From G963668345 sp965206025 (GTDB lineage Bacteria > Acidobacteriota > Terriglobia > Bryobacterales > UBA6623): DNA of 64,000 bases. The notes beneath the pieces were generated by a model. That model was not told the origin of the DNA. It did not search any database and saw nothing but the letters and a program-made list of their open reading frames with translations. Location of the stretch: contig CBDBIU010000004.1 in assembly GCA_965206025.1 (NCBI GenBank), positions 806,001 through 870,000 on the forward strand, written 5' to 3'. The translations under genes and the position numbers were made by a program. Below are positions 1 to 8,749 of the stretch, piece by piece. How positions within the stretch are numbered: position 1 is the first letter of the stretch; each line of letters starts with the position of its first letter.

Positions 1-56
1 CATCTTGTGTGAGAAACAAACTCCTCGTTCAGACTCATCTTGCATGAGACAAGACT
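1..56 (-). mobile_element. End of an inverted IS copy cut by the window edge
   Basis: The first 56 bases are the reverse complement of the left end of the IS at 23618-25188 (compare 23618-23673). The match appears exact, including the terminal AGTCTTG and the inner terminal repeat around GCAAGATGAG. The element therefore lies mostly outside the window, with its transposase presumably reading leftward. It has been inserted into a copy of the dispersed intergenic repeat (57-180), whose sequence stops in the middle of its central palindrome. Confidence 0.85.
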
Positions 57-180
57 ATTCATCGCGCCCGCTTGCCGACATACTCTACGCTGGGCGATGT
101 ACGCAAACTACTGCCGTGAGCCGTGGCCGCCAGGTCTTTCGTCTCATCCACCGCGGCCGGGGTGAGAGATGCGGGTTAAT
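57..180 (-). repeat. Truncated copy of the dispersed TAGCCCGC repeat (long subfamily)
   Basis: On the reverse strand this stretch starts with TTAACCCGCATCTCTCACC and continues through GCGGTGGATGAG to GGGCGCGATGAAT. That order matches the first half of the complete repeat at 26011-26208. It ends exactly at the IS junction (56/57), inside the palindrome GGGCGCGATGAATCGCGCCC of the complete copy. The other half should lie beyond the IS, outside the window. Confidence 0.7.
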
Positions 181-236
181 CGTCTTAATCGCTGCAATTG
201 ACAGCATCGCGATTCGGGGTTACTGTAAAAGTAGCA

Positions 237-587
237 ATGAACCGCGCGCTGAGTTGGCTTGTTGTCGGGTGGCTGGGGACGGCCCTGCTGGGCTTGCCCT
301 GCGGCATGTTCCCCGCGGCCGCCGGCGCCTCCGGCCATGACTGCTGCGACGAGAACGAAAAGTCTTCGGCGAACCTTCCCGAAAACTGCGAACGGTATTG
401 TGCGACGTCGGGCAGAGAAGCGGTCGTCGCAGGGAACCTGTCACTCCTTCCGGACGCCACCGCGGCGGTGCAAAACTCTTTCACCGGCCACACGCAAGTA
501 TCCTGGGGCGAACCTACCCCTGCTTTGCAGCCCGGCCTCACTTATTTTTCTCGCCTCTATCTGCGGAATTCCCGCCTCCTGATCTAG
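237..587 (+). CDS. Small exported Cys-rich protein upstream of the copper efflux operon
   Basis: Not recognised as a named family. The 116-residue product starts at an ATG followed by an N-terminal hydrophobic signal-like segment (about residues 5-28). After that comes a short mature part with a His-Asp-Cys-Cys motif (about residues 35-38) and two more Cys in the next 20 residues. The Cys/His content and its position just ahead of the cusCBA-type operon on the same strand suggest a periplasmic metal-binding accessory protein, which is inference only. A longer frame begins at 198, but the ATG at 237 puts the hydrophobic segment at the very N-terminus. The 267-bp gap to the next gene contains a dispersed repeat, so it need not share the efflux operon transcript. 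Confidence 0.45.
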   Translation: MNRALSWLVVGWLGTALLGLPCGMFPAAAGASGHDCCDENEKSSANLPENCERYCATSGREAVVAGNLSLLPDATAAVQNSFTGHTQVSWGEPTPALQPGLTYFSRLYLRNSRLLI

Positions 588-688
588 GTTTATCTTCCTC
601 TGACGGATGCTCTGCAATCGGCCCCGTAGGGGTGTGCGAGTTGGAGCGTGTCGCGCCTAGGTTGTCCTCGGCGCTTCACCCGAGTTGT

Positions 689-724
689 TAGCCCGCTTTT
701 CTCACCAGGTGGCGAGGCGAAGCA
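689..724 (+). repeat. Dispersed TAGCCCGC repeat, single arm
   Basis: Reads TAGCCCGCTTTTCTCACC followed by AGGTGGCGAGGCGAAG. This is one arm of the intergenic inverted-repeat family found throughout the window (for example 8601-8749, 26011-26208, 32676-32944). It lies in the gap before the efflux operon; no matching opposite arm was seen close by. Confidence 0.75.
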
Positions 725-854
725 CACGATAGGTCCTTGGCTGCGCCTTGGGCTTTCGACTCCCAGCGATGAGCAGCTTTGGATGGGCCGCGCGAGCCCC
801 TTCTTGCGAGTAAACCAGCGTTCCCGCTGTTAGGGAAGAGAACCGGAGGAAACG

Positions 855-2141
855 ATGTTTAGGCGAATGATGTTAGCAGGCTTGCTGGCGGCGCCGGTGT
901 TGGCCCAGTCGTACTCCACCAACGGAGACAGCGCACTGGAGGCGCTCATCGAAAAGGCTCTCGATCGCAATCCGGCGATTCGAGAGTCGCTGGCGCGCTA
1001 TCGCGCGGCGCGGCAACGCATTCCCCAGGCAACCTCGCTGCCCGACCCTGTCCTCGACGTCACGCAGTACGCTCGTACCCCGGAAACGCGCGTCGGGCCG
1101 CAGACGACGATGCTCAGCATTTCTCAGACGTTCCCTTGGTTCGGGAAACTCAGCGATCAGGGGAAGGTGGCCACCAAGGAAGCGGCTGCGTGGCGCGAAT
1201 CTCATGAGGCGCGGAAAGCCGAAGTTGTTCGACAAGTCAAGCTGGCCTACTATGACTTGGCTTACATCGATCGCGCCATTCGGATCACCGAAGAAGACCA
1301 CGAATTGCTGCGGTATTTTGAAACTCTGGCCCAGGCACGATACTCGCAGGGAGTCGGGCTGCAACAGGCCGTGGTGAAACTGCAGACCGAGCTGACGCGC
1401 GACCTAAACCGGTTGGAGACGCTCCGCAGCCGGCGCGTCGATGCCGAAGCAGCGCTGAATACACTGGTGGACCGGCCACCCGAGACACCGATCCCGCGGG
1501 CGAGCCCGGCCCAAAGGCCGACGGTAGACCTCAAACTCGAGAACCTGTATCGCACAGCGCGGAGCCGGCGTCCGGAAGTAAAGGCGGCCTTCCTACGGAT
1601 CGAAAAGGATGAGAAGAGGATCCAGTTGTCCCGCAGAAACTATTGGCCCGATGTAACGGTCGGCGCCGGCTTCGTCAACGTGGCCGGGCGCAGTGATCCC
1701 GCTGCCCGGCTGAACCCGCCACCCGACGACGGAAAGAACGTCTACAGCTTCTCAGTCGGCGTCAACCTGCCGATCTTCCGCCGCAAATACGATGCCGCGG
1801 TCCTGGAAGCCACCGAAGACTTCCTGGCCGCCAGGGAACAGTACCGGAACACGGTCAATCAAGTGGAGGTATCGATTCGCTCCGTGGGCTTTCGGGCACA
1901 GACGATCCAACAGCAGATCGCCCTTTTCGAGGACCTGCTGTTACCGCAGGCCGAACAAACACTCCGCTCCAGCGAGGCCGCCTATTCGACGGGAACACTC
2001 GGGATCCTCGACCTGTTGGACAGTGAACGCGTGCTGCTCGAAGTCCGGTTGGGTTTGGCGCAGTTTGACAGCGACTACATGAAGGCGTTGGCCGAGATGG
2101 AACGGGCGATCGGATCCCCGTTCCCGGAGGTGGAACCATGA
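855..2141 (+). CDS. TolC-family outer membrane efflux protein (CusC-like)
   Basis: A 428-residue outer-membrane factor that would form the exit duct of a tripartite RND heavy-metal pump. The first 19 residues are a signal peptide, with likely cleavage after the VLA motif near residue 17. The rest shows the paired coiled-coil and short beta pattern of TolC/OEP proteins, including the early segment with NPAIRESLARYRAARQRI and the duplicated second half from about residue 225. A GGAGGA ribosome-binding site lies about 6 bases before the ATG. It is the first gene of a tightly packed operon and its stop overlaps the start of the adaptor gene. No lipobox Cys is seen, unlike E. coli CusC. Specificity is inferred from the neighbouring CusA. 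Confidence 0.9.
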   Translation: MFRRMMLAGLLAAPVLAQSYSTNGDSALEALIEKALDRNPAIRESLARYRAARQRIPQATSLPDPVLDVTQYARTPETRVGPQTTMLSISQTFPWFGKLSDQGKVATKEAAAWRESHEARKAEVVRQVKLAYYDLAYIDRAIRITEEDHELLRYFETLAQARYSQGVGLQQAVVKLQTELTRDLNRLETLRSRRVDAEAALNTLVDRPPETPIPRASPAQRPTVDLKLENLYRTARSRRPEVKAAFLRIEKDEKRIQLSRRNYWPDVTVGAGFVNVAGRSDPAARLNPPPDDGKNVYSFSVGVNLPIFRRKYDAAVLEATEDFLAAREQYRNTVNQVEVSIRSVGFRAQTIQQQIALFEDLLLPQAEQTLRSSEAAYSTGTLGILDLLDSERVLLEVRLGLAQFDSDYMKALAEMERAIGSPFPEVEP

Positions 2142-3637
2142 CGGCAAGACCAAGAATGGTTGTCGTCGGAGCGGTGGGATTCCTCCTGGGCGCCGCCCTG
2201 CCCGGCATCGTGATCTGGAATCCGGCGGGCTGGAGTTGGGCGGACCGGCTGGTCGGAAGCGGCCGCCAATCCCCTACTGGATCCGTCAGGGAGCCGGTTG
2301 CCCAAGAGCGGCTGTGGACCTGCGGCATGCACCCGCAAGTCATTCGGCGTGAACCGGGAAGGTGTCCGATTTGCCAAATAAAGCTCGTACCGCTGAAGTA
2401 TACGGCGGCGGAAACGGGCCCCGGCGATGCTCCCCAAGGCGAACGGAAGATCAAGTACTGGCGAGCGCCCATGGACCCCAACTACATTTCCGACAAGCCG
2501 GGAAAGTCCCCCATGGGCATGGATCTGATTCCGGTCTATGAGGACGAGGAACCTGTCGCAGGCGGAATCCGCGTCGACCGCAACTTCTTGCAGAATTTCG
2601 GCGTTCGTACGGCCGTGGCCGAGAAGGGGTCGATTCCAGTCGAGATCCGCACGGTGGGAGTCCTGGCTCACAACGAGGAGAACGTAGTCTCGGTCAACAC
2701 GAAATTCGAGGGCTGGATCGAAAAAGCTGAGTTCAACAATATCGGAGAGCATGTGCACCGGGGCGACCCGCTGTTTGAGATCTACAGTCCGCAGCTGGTC
2801 ACGACCCAAAAGGAATATTTGGCGGCCAAAGAATACTTGGCGCGGTTAAGGTCTTCGAATTATCCCGACGCGGTCGATCGAACGCGTTCTTTGCTTGAAG
2901 CGACGCGGGAGCGCCTCCGTCACTGGGATGTCACCGACGGCCAAATCGCCCGCTTGGAACAGAGCGGTCGTGTCATGCGCACGGTCGAAGTGTTCGCTCC
3001 CGCCTCCGGGCACATCGTCTGGAAGATGGGCGATTCCCTGGAGGGCATGAAATTGACTTCCGGCATGACGGTTCTCAAGCTTGCCGATCACTCCACTCTT
3101 TGGGCTGAAGTCGAATTTTACGAGCATCAGCTGCGATATCTCCGCGAGGGACAGCGCGCCCAGATCGGCGTAGACGCATTCCCGGGGCGGCTGTGGAGCG
3201 GCAAGATCGTTCTCTTTAACCCGGGCCTCGATTCACGGACGCGAACTCTCAGGGCCTTTATCGAGGTGGACAATCGAGACCTCAAGTTGCGGCCGCAAAT
3301 GTTCGCTCATGTGTTGATTCGCGTTCCAGCCGTCTCCGGAGCGGTCAAGGTTCCCGAAGAAGCGATCTTGCACAGCGGCGAAAGAAGCGTGGTGATTGTG
3401 CAAAAAGCCGAAGGTCTGTTTGAACCTCGCGAGGTAAAGCTGGGAGCCAACGGCGCCGGCTACTACGAAGTCCGCGACAGCGTTCAGCCGGGGGAACTCG
3501 TCGTAACTTCATCTCAATTCCTGATCGATTCGGAAAGCAATCTGAAGGCTGCCATTAGCCAAATATTGAGTCAGCGCGGCGGTAAGGATGACAAGAGTGA
3601 CGAAACAAAAGAGCCGCCGATGACCGATCAGCACTAG
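2138..3637 (+). CDS. RND periplasmic adaptor with two heavy-metal-binding domains (CusB-like)
   Basis: A 499-residue membrane-fusion protein linking the inner-membrane RND pump to the outer-membrane factor. Residues 7-28 form an uncleaved anchor or signal. Two YHS-like heavy-metal-binding modules follow. The first, around residues 59-88, has Cys62, Met64, Cys76 and Cys79. The second, around 107-134, is Met-rich (M112, M126, M128) and lacks the Cys pair. The lipoyl/hairpin region and beta-barrel follow up to about residue 470. The gene overlaps the preceding one by four bases (ATGA), indicating translational coupling. The two modules suggest soft-metal (Cu+/Ag+) capture in the periplasm; this agrees with the CusA type of pump next door. 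Confidence 0.92.
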   Translation: MTARPRMVVVGAVGFLLGAALPGIVIWNPAGWSWADRLVGSGRQSPTGSVREPVAQERLWTCGMHPQVIRREPGRCPICQIKLVPLKYTAAETGPGDAPQGERKIKYWRAPMDPNYISDKPGKSPMGMDLIPVYEDEEPVAGGIRVDRNFLQNFGVRTAVAEKGSIPVEIRTVGVLAHNEENVVSVNTKFEGWIEKAEFNNIGEHVHRGDPLFEIYSPQLVTTQKEYLAAKEYLARLRSSNYPDAVDRTRSLLEATRERLRHWDVTDGQIARLEQSGRVMRTVEVFAPASGHIVWKMGDSLEGMKLTSGMTVLKLADHSTLWAEVEFYEHQLRYLREGQRAQIGVDAFPGRLWSGKIVLFNPGLDSRTRTLRAFIEVDNRDLKLRPQMFAHVLIRVPAVSGAVKVPEEAILHSGERSVVIVQKAEGLFEPREVKLGANGAGYYEVRDSVQPGELVVTSSQFLIDSESNLKAAISQILSQRGGKDDKSDETKEPPMTDQH

Positions 3638-3644
3638 GTGTCTT

Positions 3645-6600
3645 ATGTTTGCACGCGTCATTGAATGGTCGATCGAGAACAAGTTCCTGGTTGTGCTGGC
3701 GACGCTGTTTCTCATTGCCGCCGGCGGCTATTCCCTGATGAACACGCCGCTGGATGCGATTCCCGACCTGTCTGACGTCCAGGTGATTATCTTCACCGAG
3801 TATCCGGGACAGGCGCCGCGCATTGTCGAGGACCAAGTCACCTATCCACTGACGACGCAGATGCTGGCCGTCCCGTTTTCGAAAGTCGTGCGCGGCTACT
3901 CGTTCTTCGGCTTCTCGTTCGTTTACGTCATTTTTGAAGACGGGACCGACATGTATTGGGCCCGTAGCCGGGTGTTGGAGTACCTGAACTTCGTTTCAGG
4001 CCGGCTGCCCAGCGGCGTGAGCCCGACCTTGGGACCGGATGCCACCGGTGTCGGCTGGGCGTTCATGTATGTGCTCAAGTCTGATCGGCACGACCTGAGC
4101 GAGCTGCGTTCGATCCAGGACTGGCACCTGAAGTACGAGCTGACGAGCGTCCAAGGTGTCTCGGAGGTGGCCAGCATTGGCGGCTTCGTGCGGCAGTACC
4201 AGATCACGGTCGATCCTAATAAGCTTCGCGCCTACAATATCTCGCTCGCGAAGATCCGCAGGGCCGTCGAGCGAAACAACAATGACGTCGGCGGCCGCCT
4301 GCTGGAAGTCTCCGAAAAAGAGTTTATGGTCCGGGGCTTGGGCTACATCAAGTCTCTCGACGACATTCGCAAGATCGCCCTGGGCGTGGACGACCGCGGC
4401 ACACCCATTTTGATTCGCGACGTCGCCAGAGTCGCACTGGGACCCGAGATCCGGCGAGGGCTGGCGGACTGGAACGGCGAAGGGGAGGTGGTGGGCGGCA
4501 TCATTATCGTTCGCTACGGGGTCAACGCCATGCAAGTCCTCCAGGACGTCAAGGCGAAATTGGCTCAGATGAAGGCCAGCCTGCCCGAAGGCGTGGAAAT
4601 CGAGGTTGCCTATGATCGCACCGGCCTCATTGAGCGCTCGGTTGCAAATCTGGCGGAGAAGCTGATCGAAGAGAGCATCGTGGTCGGTCTGGTCTGCGTG
4701 CTGTTTCTCGCTCACCTGCGAAGTGCATTCGTTGCCATTCTCACCTTGCCGCTCGGCATACTCGTGGCCTTTGTAGTCATGTACTACCAGGGGATCAACG
4801 CCAACATCATGTCGCTCGGCGGCATCGCCATAGCGATCGGCGCCATGATCGACGCCGCCATCGTCATGATTGAAAACGCCCATAAACACTTGGAGCGAGA
4901 CGCTGGGAAAAAACCGCACTGGCGCATCATCACGGATGCCGCGACGGAGGTGGGCCCGGCGCTGTTCTACTCGCTGCTGGTGATCACGGTCTCCTTTATG
5001 CCGGTCTTTACCCTGGAAGCGCAGGAAGGCCGGTTATTCAAACCCCTGGCTTATACGAAGACCTATTCGATGGCCGCGGCGGCGCTGTTGTCCATCACGC
5101 TGGTGCCCGTGCTCATGGGGTACTGGATTCGTGGCAAGATCCTGCCGGAAAAGAAAAACCCGATTAACAGGTTCCTGATCTGGCTTTACCATCCGGTCTT
5201 GGAGTTTTCGTTGCGTTTCAAGTGGCCGGTGCTGATTGTGACCGTGATTCTGATGGCGGTGACGGTGATTCCGTTTCAGACGCTGGGCTCGGAGTTCATG
5301 CCGCCCTTATGGGAAGGGGATCTATTGTATATGCCGACGACCTTTCCCGGCATCTCGATAACGAAAGCGCGGGAGATTTTGCAGCAGACCGACAAGATCA
5401 TCAAGACGTTCCCCGAGGTGCACCACGTCTTCGGCAAGATCGGCCGCGCCGAAACCGCCACCGACCCAGCGCCGCTCTCGATGATCGAAACCACGATCAT
5501 GCTCAAGCCGGAAAGTGAATGGCGGGAAGGAATGACGCCACAGAAGCTGATCGACGAGATGAATGCCGCGATTCAGATCCCGGGCCTGACCAATGCCTGG
5601 ACGATGCCCATCAAGACTCGCATTGATATGCTTTCGACGGGCATTAAGACTCCGGTGGGTATCAAATTGGGCGGGCCAAATCTGCAGGTTCTGGAGGACC
5701 TGGGCAAAGAAGTGGAAGCGGTGATCCGTAATGTTCCGGGAACCTTGAGCGTCTACGCCGAACGGGTCATGGGCGGGAACTATCTCGATTTTGAAATCGA
5801 CCGCGATGCGGTCGCGCGCTACGGTCTCGCGGTAGGTGACGTACAGGACGTTATTCAGTGGGCGATCGGGGGTATGAACATCACGACCACCGTCGAAGGC
5901 CTGGAACGGTATCCAGTCAACCTGCGTTACAGCCGCGAACTGCGGGATGACCTGCCGGCTCTGCGCGCGGTCGTCGTGGCTACGCCCGGGGGGCAGCACA
6001 TTCCGCTGGGTCAGCTAGCAACCCTGAAGTACGTTTTGGGGCCACCCTCGATCAAAAGTGAAAACGCCCGGCCGAACGCCTGGATTTACGTCGACCTGAG
6101 CAATATTGACGTGGGCACCTACGTGGCCAATGCCCAGAAGGCGGTGGCGGAGCAAGTCGAGATCCCGCCTGGGTACACCGTCACTTGGAGCGGGCAGTAC
6201 GAGTACATGCAGCGCGCCCAACAACGGCTCATGTATGTGATCCCGTTAACCCTCGTGATCATCTTTGTGATTATTTTCATCAACACGGGATCGCTGATCG
6301 AAACCGGGATTGTTTTCCTCGCGGTGCCGTTCTCTCTGGTAGGCGCCGTCTGGCTGCTTTATCTGCTGGATTACAACATGAGCATCGCGGTCTGGGTGGG
6401 CGTCATCGCCCTAGCGGGGATCTCTGCCGAGACCGGGGTCATTATGCTGCTGTACCTCGATATCGCCTACGACGACTACCGAAAGCGAGGCCTGATCAAG
6501 GACCGCAACGGCTTGATCGAGGCGATCTATCACGGGGCGGTGCAGCGCGTGCGGCCCAAGGTGATGACGGTGTCGGCCATCATTGCCGGCTTGTTGCCGA

Positions 6601-6788
6601 TCATGTGGAGTCACGGCGCCGGCGCCGACGTCATGAAACGAATTGCAGCGCCGATGGTGGGCGGCGTCGCCACTTCCGCCATCGTCGTGCTCGTGATCTA
6701 CCCCATCCTCTACTATCTCTGGAAGGGTCGCGGCTTACCAAAGGGGGGGAAATTCACGGGTTTCGACAAGACGAAGGGGGCGAAATGA
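3645..6788 (+). CDS. cusA: Heavy-metal RND transporter, CusA-type (Cu+/Ag+ efflux)
   Basis: A 1047-residue inner-membrane proton/metal antiporter of the HME-RND family, of usual length. Twelve transmembrane segments are arranged as in RND pumps, with two large periplasmic loops. The segment near residues 398-412 reads GAMIDAAIVMIENAH, the form typical of CusA-class monovalent Cu/Ag pumps rather than the CzcA divalent type. The nearby segments EVGPALFYSLLVITVSF and GYWIRGKI also match CusA closely. It begins 7 bp after the adaptor gene and overlaps the next gene by an ATGA. Function as a copper/silver exporter is well supported by family; the regulator is not visible here. Confidence 0.93.
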   Translation: MFARVIEWSIENKFLVVLATLFLIAAGGYSLMNTPLDAIPDLSDVQVIIFTEYPGQAPRIVEDQVTYPLTTQMLAVPFSKVVRGYSFFGFSFVYVIFEDGTDMYWARSRVLEYLNFVSGRLPSGVSPTLGPDATGVGWAFMYVLKSDRHDLSELRSIQDWHLKYELTSVQGVSEVASIGGFVRQYQITVDPNKLRAYNISLAKIRRAVERNNNDVGGRLLEVSEKEFMVRGLGYIKSLDDIRKIALGVDDRGTPILIRDVARVALGPEIRRGLADWNGEGEVVGGIIIVRYGVNAMQVLQDVKAKLAQMKASLPEGVEIEVAYDRTGLIERSVANLAEKLIEESIVVGLVCVLFLAHLRSAFVAILTLPLGILVAFVVMYYQGINANIMSLGGIAIAIGAMIDAAIVMIENAHKHLERDAGKKPHWRIITDAATEVGPALFYSLLVITVSFMPVFTLEAQEGRLFKPLAYTKTYSMAAAALLSITLVPVLMGYWIRGKILPEKKNPINRFLIWLYHPVLEFSLRFKWPVLIVTVILMAVTVIPFQTLGSEFMPPLWEGDLLYMPTTFPGISITKAREILQQTDKIIKTFPEVHHVFGKIGRAETATDPAPLSMIETTIMLKPESEWREGMTPQKLIDEMNAAIQIPGLTNAWTMPIKTRIDMLSTGIKTPVGIKLGGPNLQVLEDLGKEVEAVIRNVPGTLSVYAERVMGGNYLDFEIDRDAVARYGLAVGDVQDVIQWAIGGMNITTTVEGLERYPVNLRYSRELRDDLPALRAVVVATPGGQHIPLGQLATLKYVLGPPSIKSENARPNAWIYVDLSNIDVGTYVANAQKAVAEQVEIPPGYTVTWSGQYEYMQRAQQRLMYVIPLTLVIIFVIIFINTGSLIETGIVFLAVPFSLVGAVWLLYLLDYNMSIAVWVGVIALAGISAETGVIMLLYLDIAYDDYRKRGLIKDRNGLIEAIYHGAVQRVRPKVMTVSAIIAGLLPIMWSHGAGADVMKRIAAPMVGGVATSAIVVLVIYPILYYLWKGRGLPKGGKFTGFDKTKGAK

Positions 6789-7495
6789 GATATCTCACTC
6801 TGCTGCTGCTAACTCTCTTCTGTTTGCAAGGGGCCGCGGCGCAAACGACTTTCGAGGTGATCCACAAGAAACGGTTTTGGCAGGATGGGCGCGGGGAGAT
6901 CCTGATCAGCGCGGAAGGCATCGCCTTCCGTGCCGCCGAGGAGAAAAACAGCCGCCGCTGGGCATACTCGGACATTCAATACTTCGACCGCGTGAGCGAG
7001 CAGGAATTTGTGGTTCTCAGCTACGAAGATGAGAAATGGAAGCTGGGCCGCGACCGGCAATTCCACTTTGTCGTGACCTCCGGCAAGCTCACCGACGCGC
7101 TGTTTGCCTCGATCAGCGAGCGGCTCGGCCGCCCTGTCACCGACCGGGTATTCCGAAAGCCGGCGGAAACCGCGTTTGAAGTACCCGTGAAACACCTCCA
7201 CGGCTTCGGCGGCTGCGAGGGGATGCTCGTCTTCACCCCGGAGACGGTTTCCTATTCCACCGAGCACGTCAAAGACGCCCGGGTGTGGCGGCTCGACCGG
7301 GACGTCGAGTCGGTGTGGTCCTCGAGTCCCTATCATTTGGAGTTGCACGTCTACGACAACAACCGGCGGGAGTTCCGCCGAACGCGCGTCTACAAGTTCG
7401 ATTTGAAGCAGCCGTTGGACCCGGCCCGCTATCGGGATCTCAAGCTTAGACTCTATGACTTAGACTTAGTGCAGGAACGCAGCGTTCCGAAATAA
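6785..7495 (+). CDS. Exported hypothetical protein at the end of the efflux operon
   Basis: A 236-residue protein, not recognised as a named family. Residues 1-19 form a clear signal peptide ending in AAA-Q. The mature part alternates beta-strand-like segments and contains two similar blocks (about residues 20-110 and 125-215), each dealing with a charged, aromatic-rich sequence. It contains only one mature Cys, so it is not an obvious metal chaperone. The start overlaps the stop of cusA by ATGA, making it a translationally coupled member of the efflux operon. A much longer open frame exists upstream but runs inside cusA in another frame and is rejected as the start. Confidence 0.7.
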   Translation: MRYLTLLLLTLFCLQGAAAQTTFEVIHKKRFWQDGRGEILISAEGIAFRAAEEKNSRRWAYSDIQYFDRVSEQEFVVLSYEDEKWKLGRDRQFHFVVTSGKLTDALFASISERLGRPVTDRVFRKPAETAFEVPVKHLHGFGGCEGMLVFTPETVSYSTEHVKDARVWRLDRDVESVWSSSPYHLELHVYDNNRREFRRTRVYKFDLKQPLDPARYRDLKLRLYDLDLVQERSVPK

Positions 7496-7522
7496 CCTAA
7501 TCGCTATCGAGGAGTGGTCAAG

Positions 7523-7921
7523 ATGCGAAGTCTCAAGGTCGTTTCCCTACTCGGGATCGCGGTTGTGCTGTCAAGCATACTGTTGCTGACTTTCACGACG
7601 GCGCTTGCCCACGAGAAAAAACACAGTCGGCAAGTGTCCGTTTCCGGTCGCATCGTCGGCGTCGCCTGTTATCTCGAGCATGGCTCGATCGGCGAAAAGC
7701 ACCTTGCTTGCGCCACCGCCTGCGCCAAGCAGGGGATCCCTTTGGCCATTCTCGAGAGCGAGACCGATACTCTTTATCTGCCTTTGGCCTCCGAACATCA
7801 CAAGCCCGCCAACAGCGAACTGATGCCGTTCGTCGAGAAGGCGGTCACCGTCACCGGTACGCTTGTCGAGAAGAGTGGCGTGAAAGCGATTCGGGTAGAA
7901 AAGATCGAGGCCGCGGAGTAG
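7523..7921 (+). CDS. Exported small protein with paired Cys, copper-region accessory
   Basis: A 132-residue protein. The first 27 or so residues are a signal peptide ending at LA-HEKKH. The mature domain resembles the small periplasmic OB-like proteins with the pattern V-GR-IVGVACYLEHG..GEKHLACATACAKQGIP, which carries three Cys (about residues 49, 64 and 68) and several His. I could not name the family with certainty. A GGAGT site about 9 bases before the ATG at 7523 favours this start over the GTG at 7514. It lies 27 bp after the previous gene, so it probably closes the efflux operon. A thiol or metal-binding role is inference. Confidence 0.7.
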   Translation: MRSLKVVSLLGIAVVLSSILLLTFTTALAHEKKHSRQVSVSGRIVGVACYLEHGSIGEKHLACATACAKQGIPLAILESETDTLYLPLASEHHKPANSELMPFVEKAVTVTGTLVEKSGVKAIRVEKIEAAE

Positions 7922-7947
7922 TGTTCTTCAGACCCTTCGATGAGAAG

Positions 7948-7966
7948 CCGCGGGTAAACTCCCGCG
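7948..7966. terminator. Possible bidirectional hairpin between convergent genes
   Basis: CGCGGG-TAAACT-CCCGCG forms a GC-rich six-pair stem directly between the convergent efflux operon and the NosL-like gene. There is no T-run, so it is only a weak intrinsic terminator candidate. Confidence 0.3.
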
Positions 7967-8000
7967 ACACATGGCCCGCTCGCCACTCCGGCGCCTGCCG

Positions 8001-8507
8001 TTAGGGAGCTGCGGGCGTGTCATACATGCGCGCAAGCTGCTCGAAGGGAACCAAAACCCCGCCGTGTCGCCGAATGAACCTCGCCGCGCCCCGCGGCGAG
8101 GCAAAGGCGATCATGCTGGGTGAGCAGCGATCGAACTCCACCGCCCGGGCTTCTTTCTTGTCGTCGACAACCACCTGATGGAGCATGCAGAGATTGAGAT
8201 TGCTGTCTCGGACGATATAAGCTTTCTCGGGCTCGATCCGTCGGCCGGTTTGGTAATCGGTGAGTTCGACGACGCGCACTTTTTGCCGGGACTGCCGGCG
8301 TTCGGTAAGAGCGCAAGCGGGACAACAAAAGGTCTGACTGCTGCCCTCGATCGTACCCACGGCTTGGGAGTGCACGTGAATCGGACGGCCACATGCGCCG
8401 CAAGCATCTTGCACCGAGGGGTCGAGCATCCGCCAGCCCAGGTAGGCCAGCGCCACCGCGATTGCCAGTACCGTAATGCCGCCGACCCAACTGGATTTTT
8501 TTGTCAT
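8001..8507 (-). CDS. Membrane-anchored NosL-like metal-binding protein
   Basis: A 168-residue protein with one N-terminal transmembrane segment (about residues 8-27). A Cys-rich module follows, with Cys-x2-Cys (about 36-39) and Cys-Cys-x2-Cys (about 61-65). The C-terminal part ends in DRCSPSMIAFASPRGAARFIRRHGG-like sequence (about 127-151). That C-terminal layout resembles NosL and related copper-delivery proteins, in which a short segment before an HGG motif closes the domain. It is convergent with the CusCBA-type operon, which supports a role in copper handling on the periplasmic side. No nos genes are in the window, so the partner enzyme is unknown. Confidence 0.6.
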   Translation of the reverse strand: MTKKSSWVGGITVLAIAVALAYLGWRMLDPSVQDACGACGRPIHVHSQAVGTIEGSSQTFCCPACALTERRQSRQKVRVVELTDYQTGRRIEPEKAYIVRDSNLNLCMLHQVVVDDKKEARAVEFDRCSPSMIAFASPRGAARFIRRHGGVLVPFEQLARMYDTPAAP

Positions 8508-8600
8508 ACCGGCATCGCGGTTCCGGGAGGCACCGCAACCACCCTCTTCGCCAGTCCGCCACTCATCTCCGGGCTCACAGCCGGCGAAATACTAGCCGCC

Positions 8601-8749
8601 GCTAGCCCGCATTTCTCGCCACCTGACGGTCGAAGCACGCAATAAGCTCGCCATTACTGCGTTGCGCTTGCTCGCCGTGCGGCGGGCGCCTTGTACTGAC
8701 GGGCTTCTCACGCACTTCACCTCGCCGCGTGGTGAGAAAAGCGGGCTAG
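8601..8749. repeat. Complete dispersed inverted-repeat element (short subfamily)
   Basis: The left arm begins GCTAGCCCGCATTTCTCGCC and the right arm, read on the other strand, begins CTAGCCCGCTTTTCTCACC. The arms are imperfect inverted repeats of about 36 bp around a 75-bp core containing GCGTTGCGCTTGCTCGCC. The core and right arm also occur at 32676-32944, including TACTGACGGG. The right border supplies the TAG stop codon of the neighbouring minus-strand gene. Confidence 0.75.

Noticed and set aside
6185..6784. Extended upstream start for the gene at 6785
   Set aside because: The extra part runs inside cusA in another frame and is basic, repetitive sequence. The ATG at 6785 begins a clean signal peptide and overlaps the cusA stop in the usual ATGA manner.
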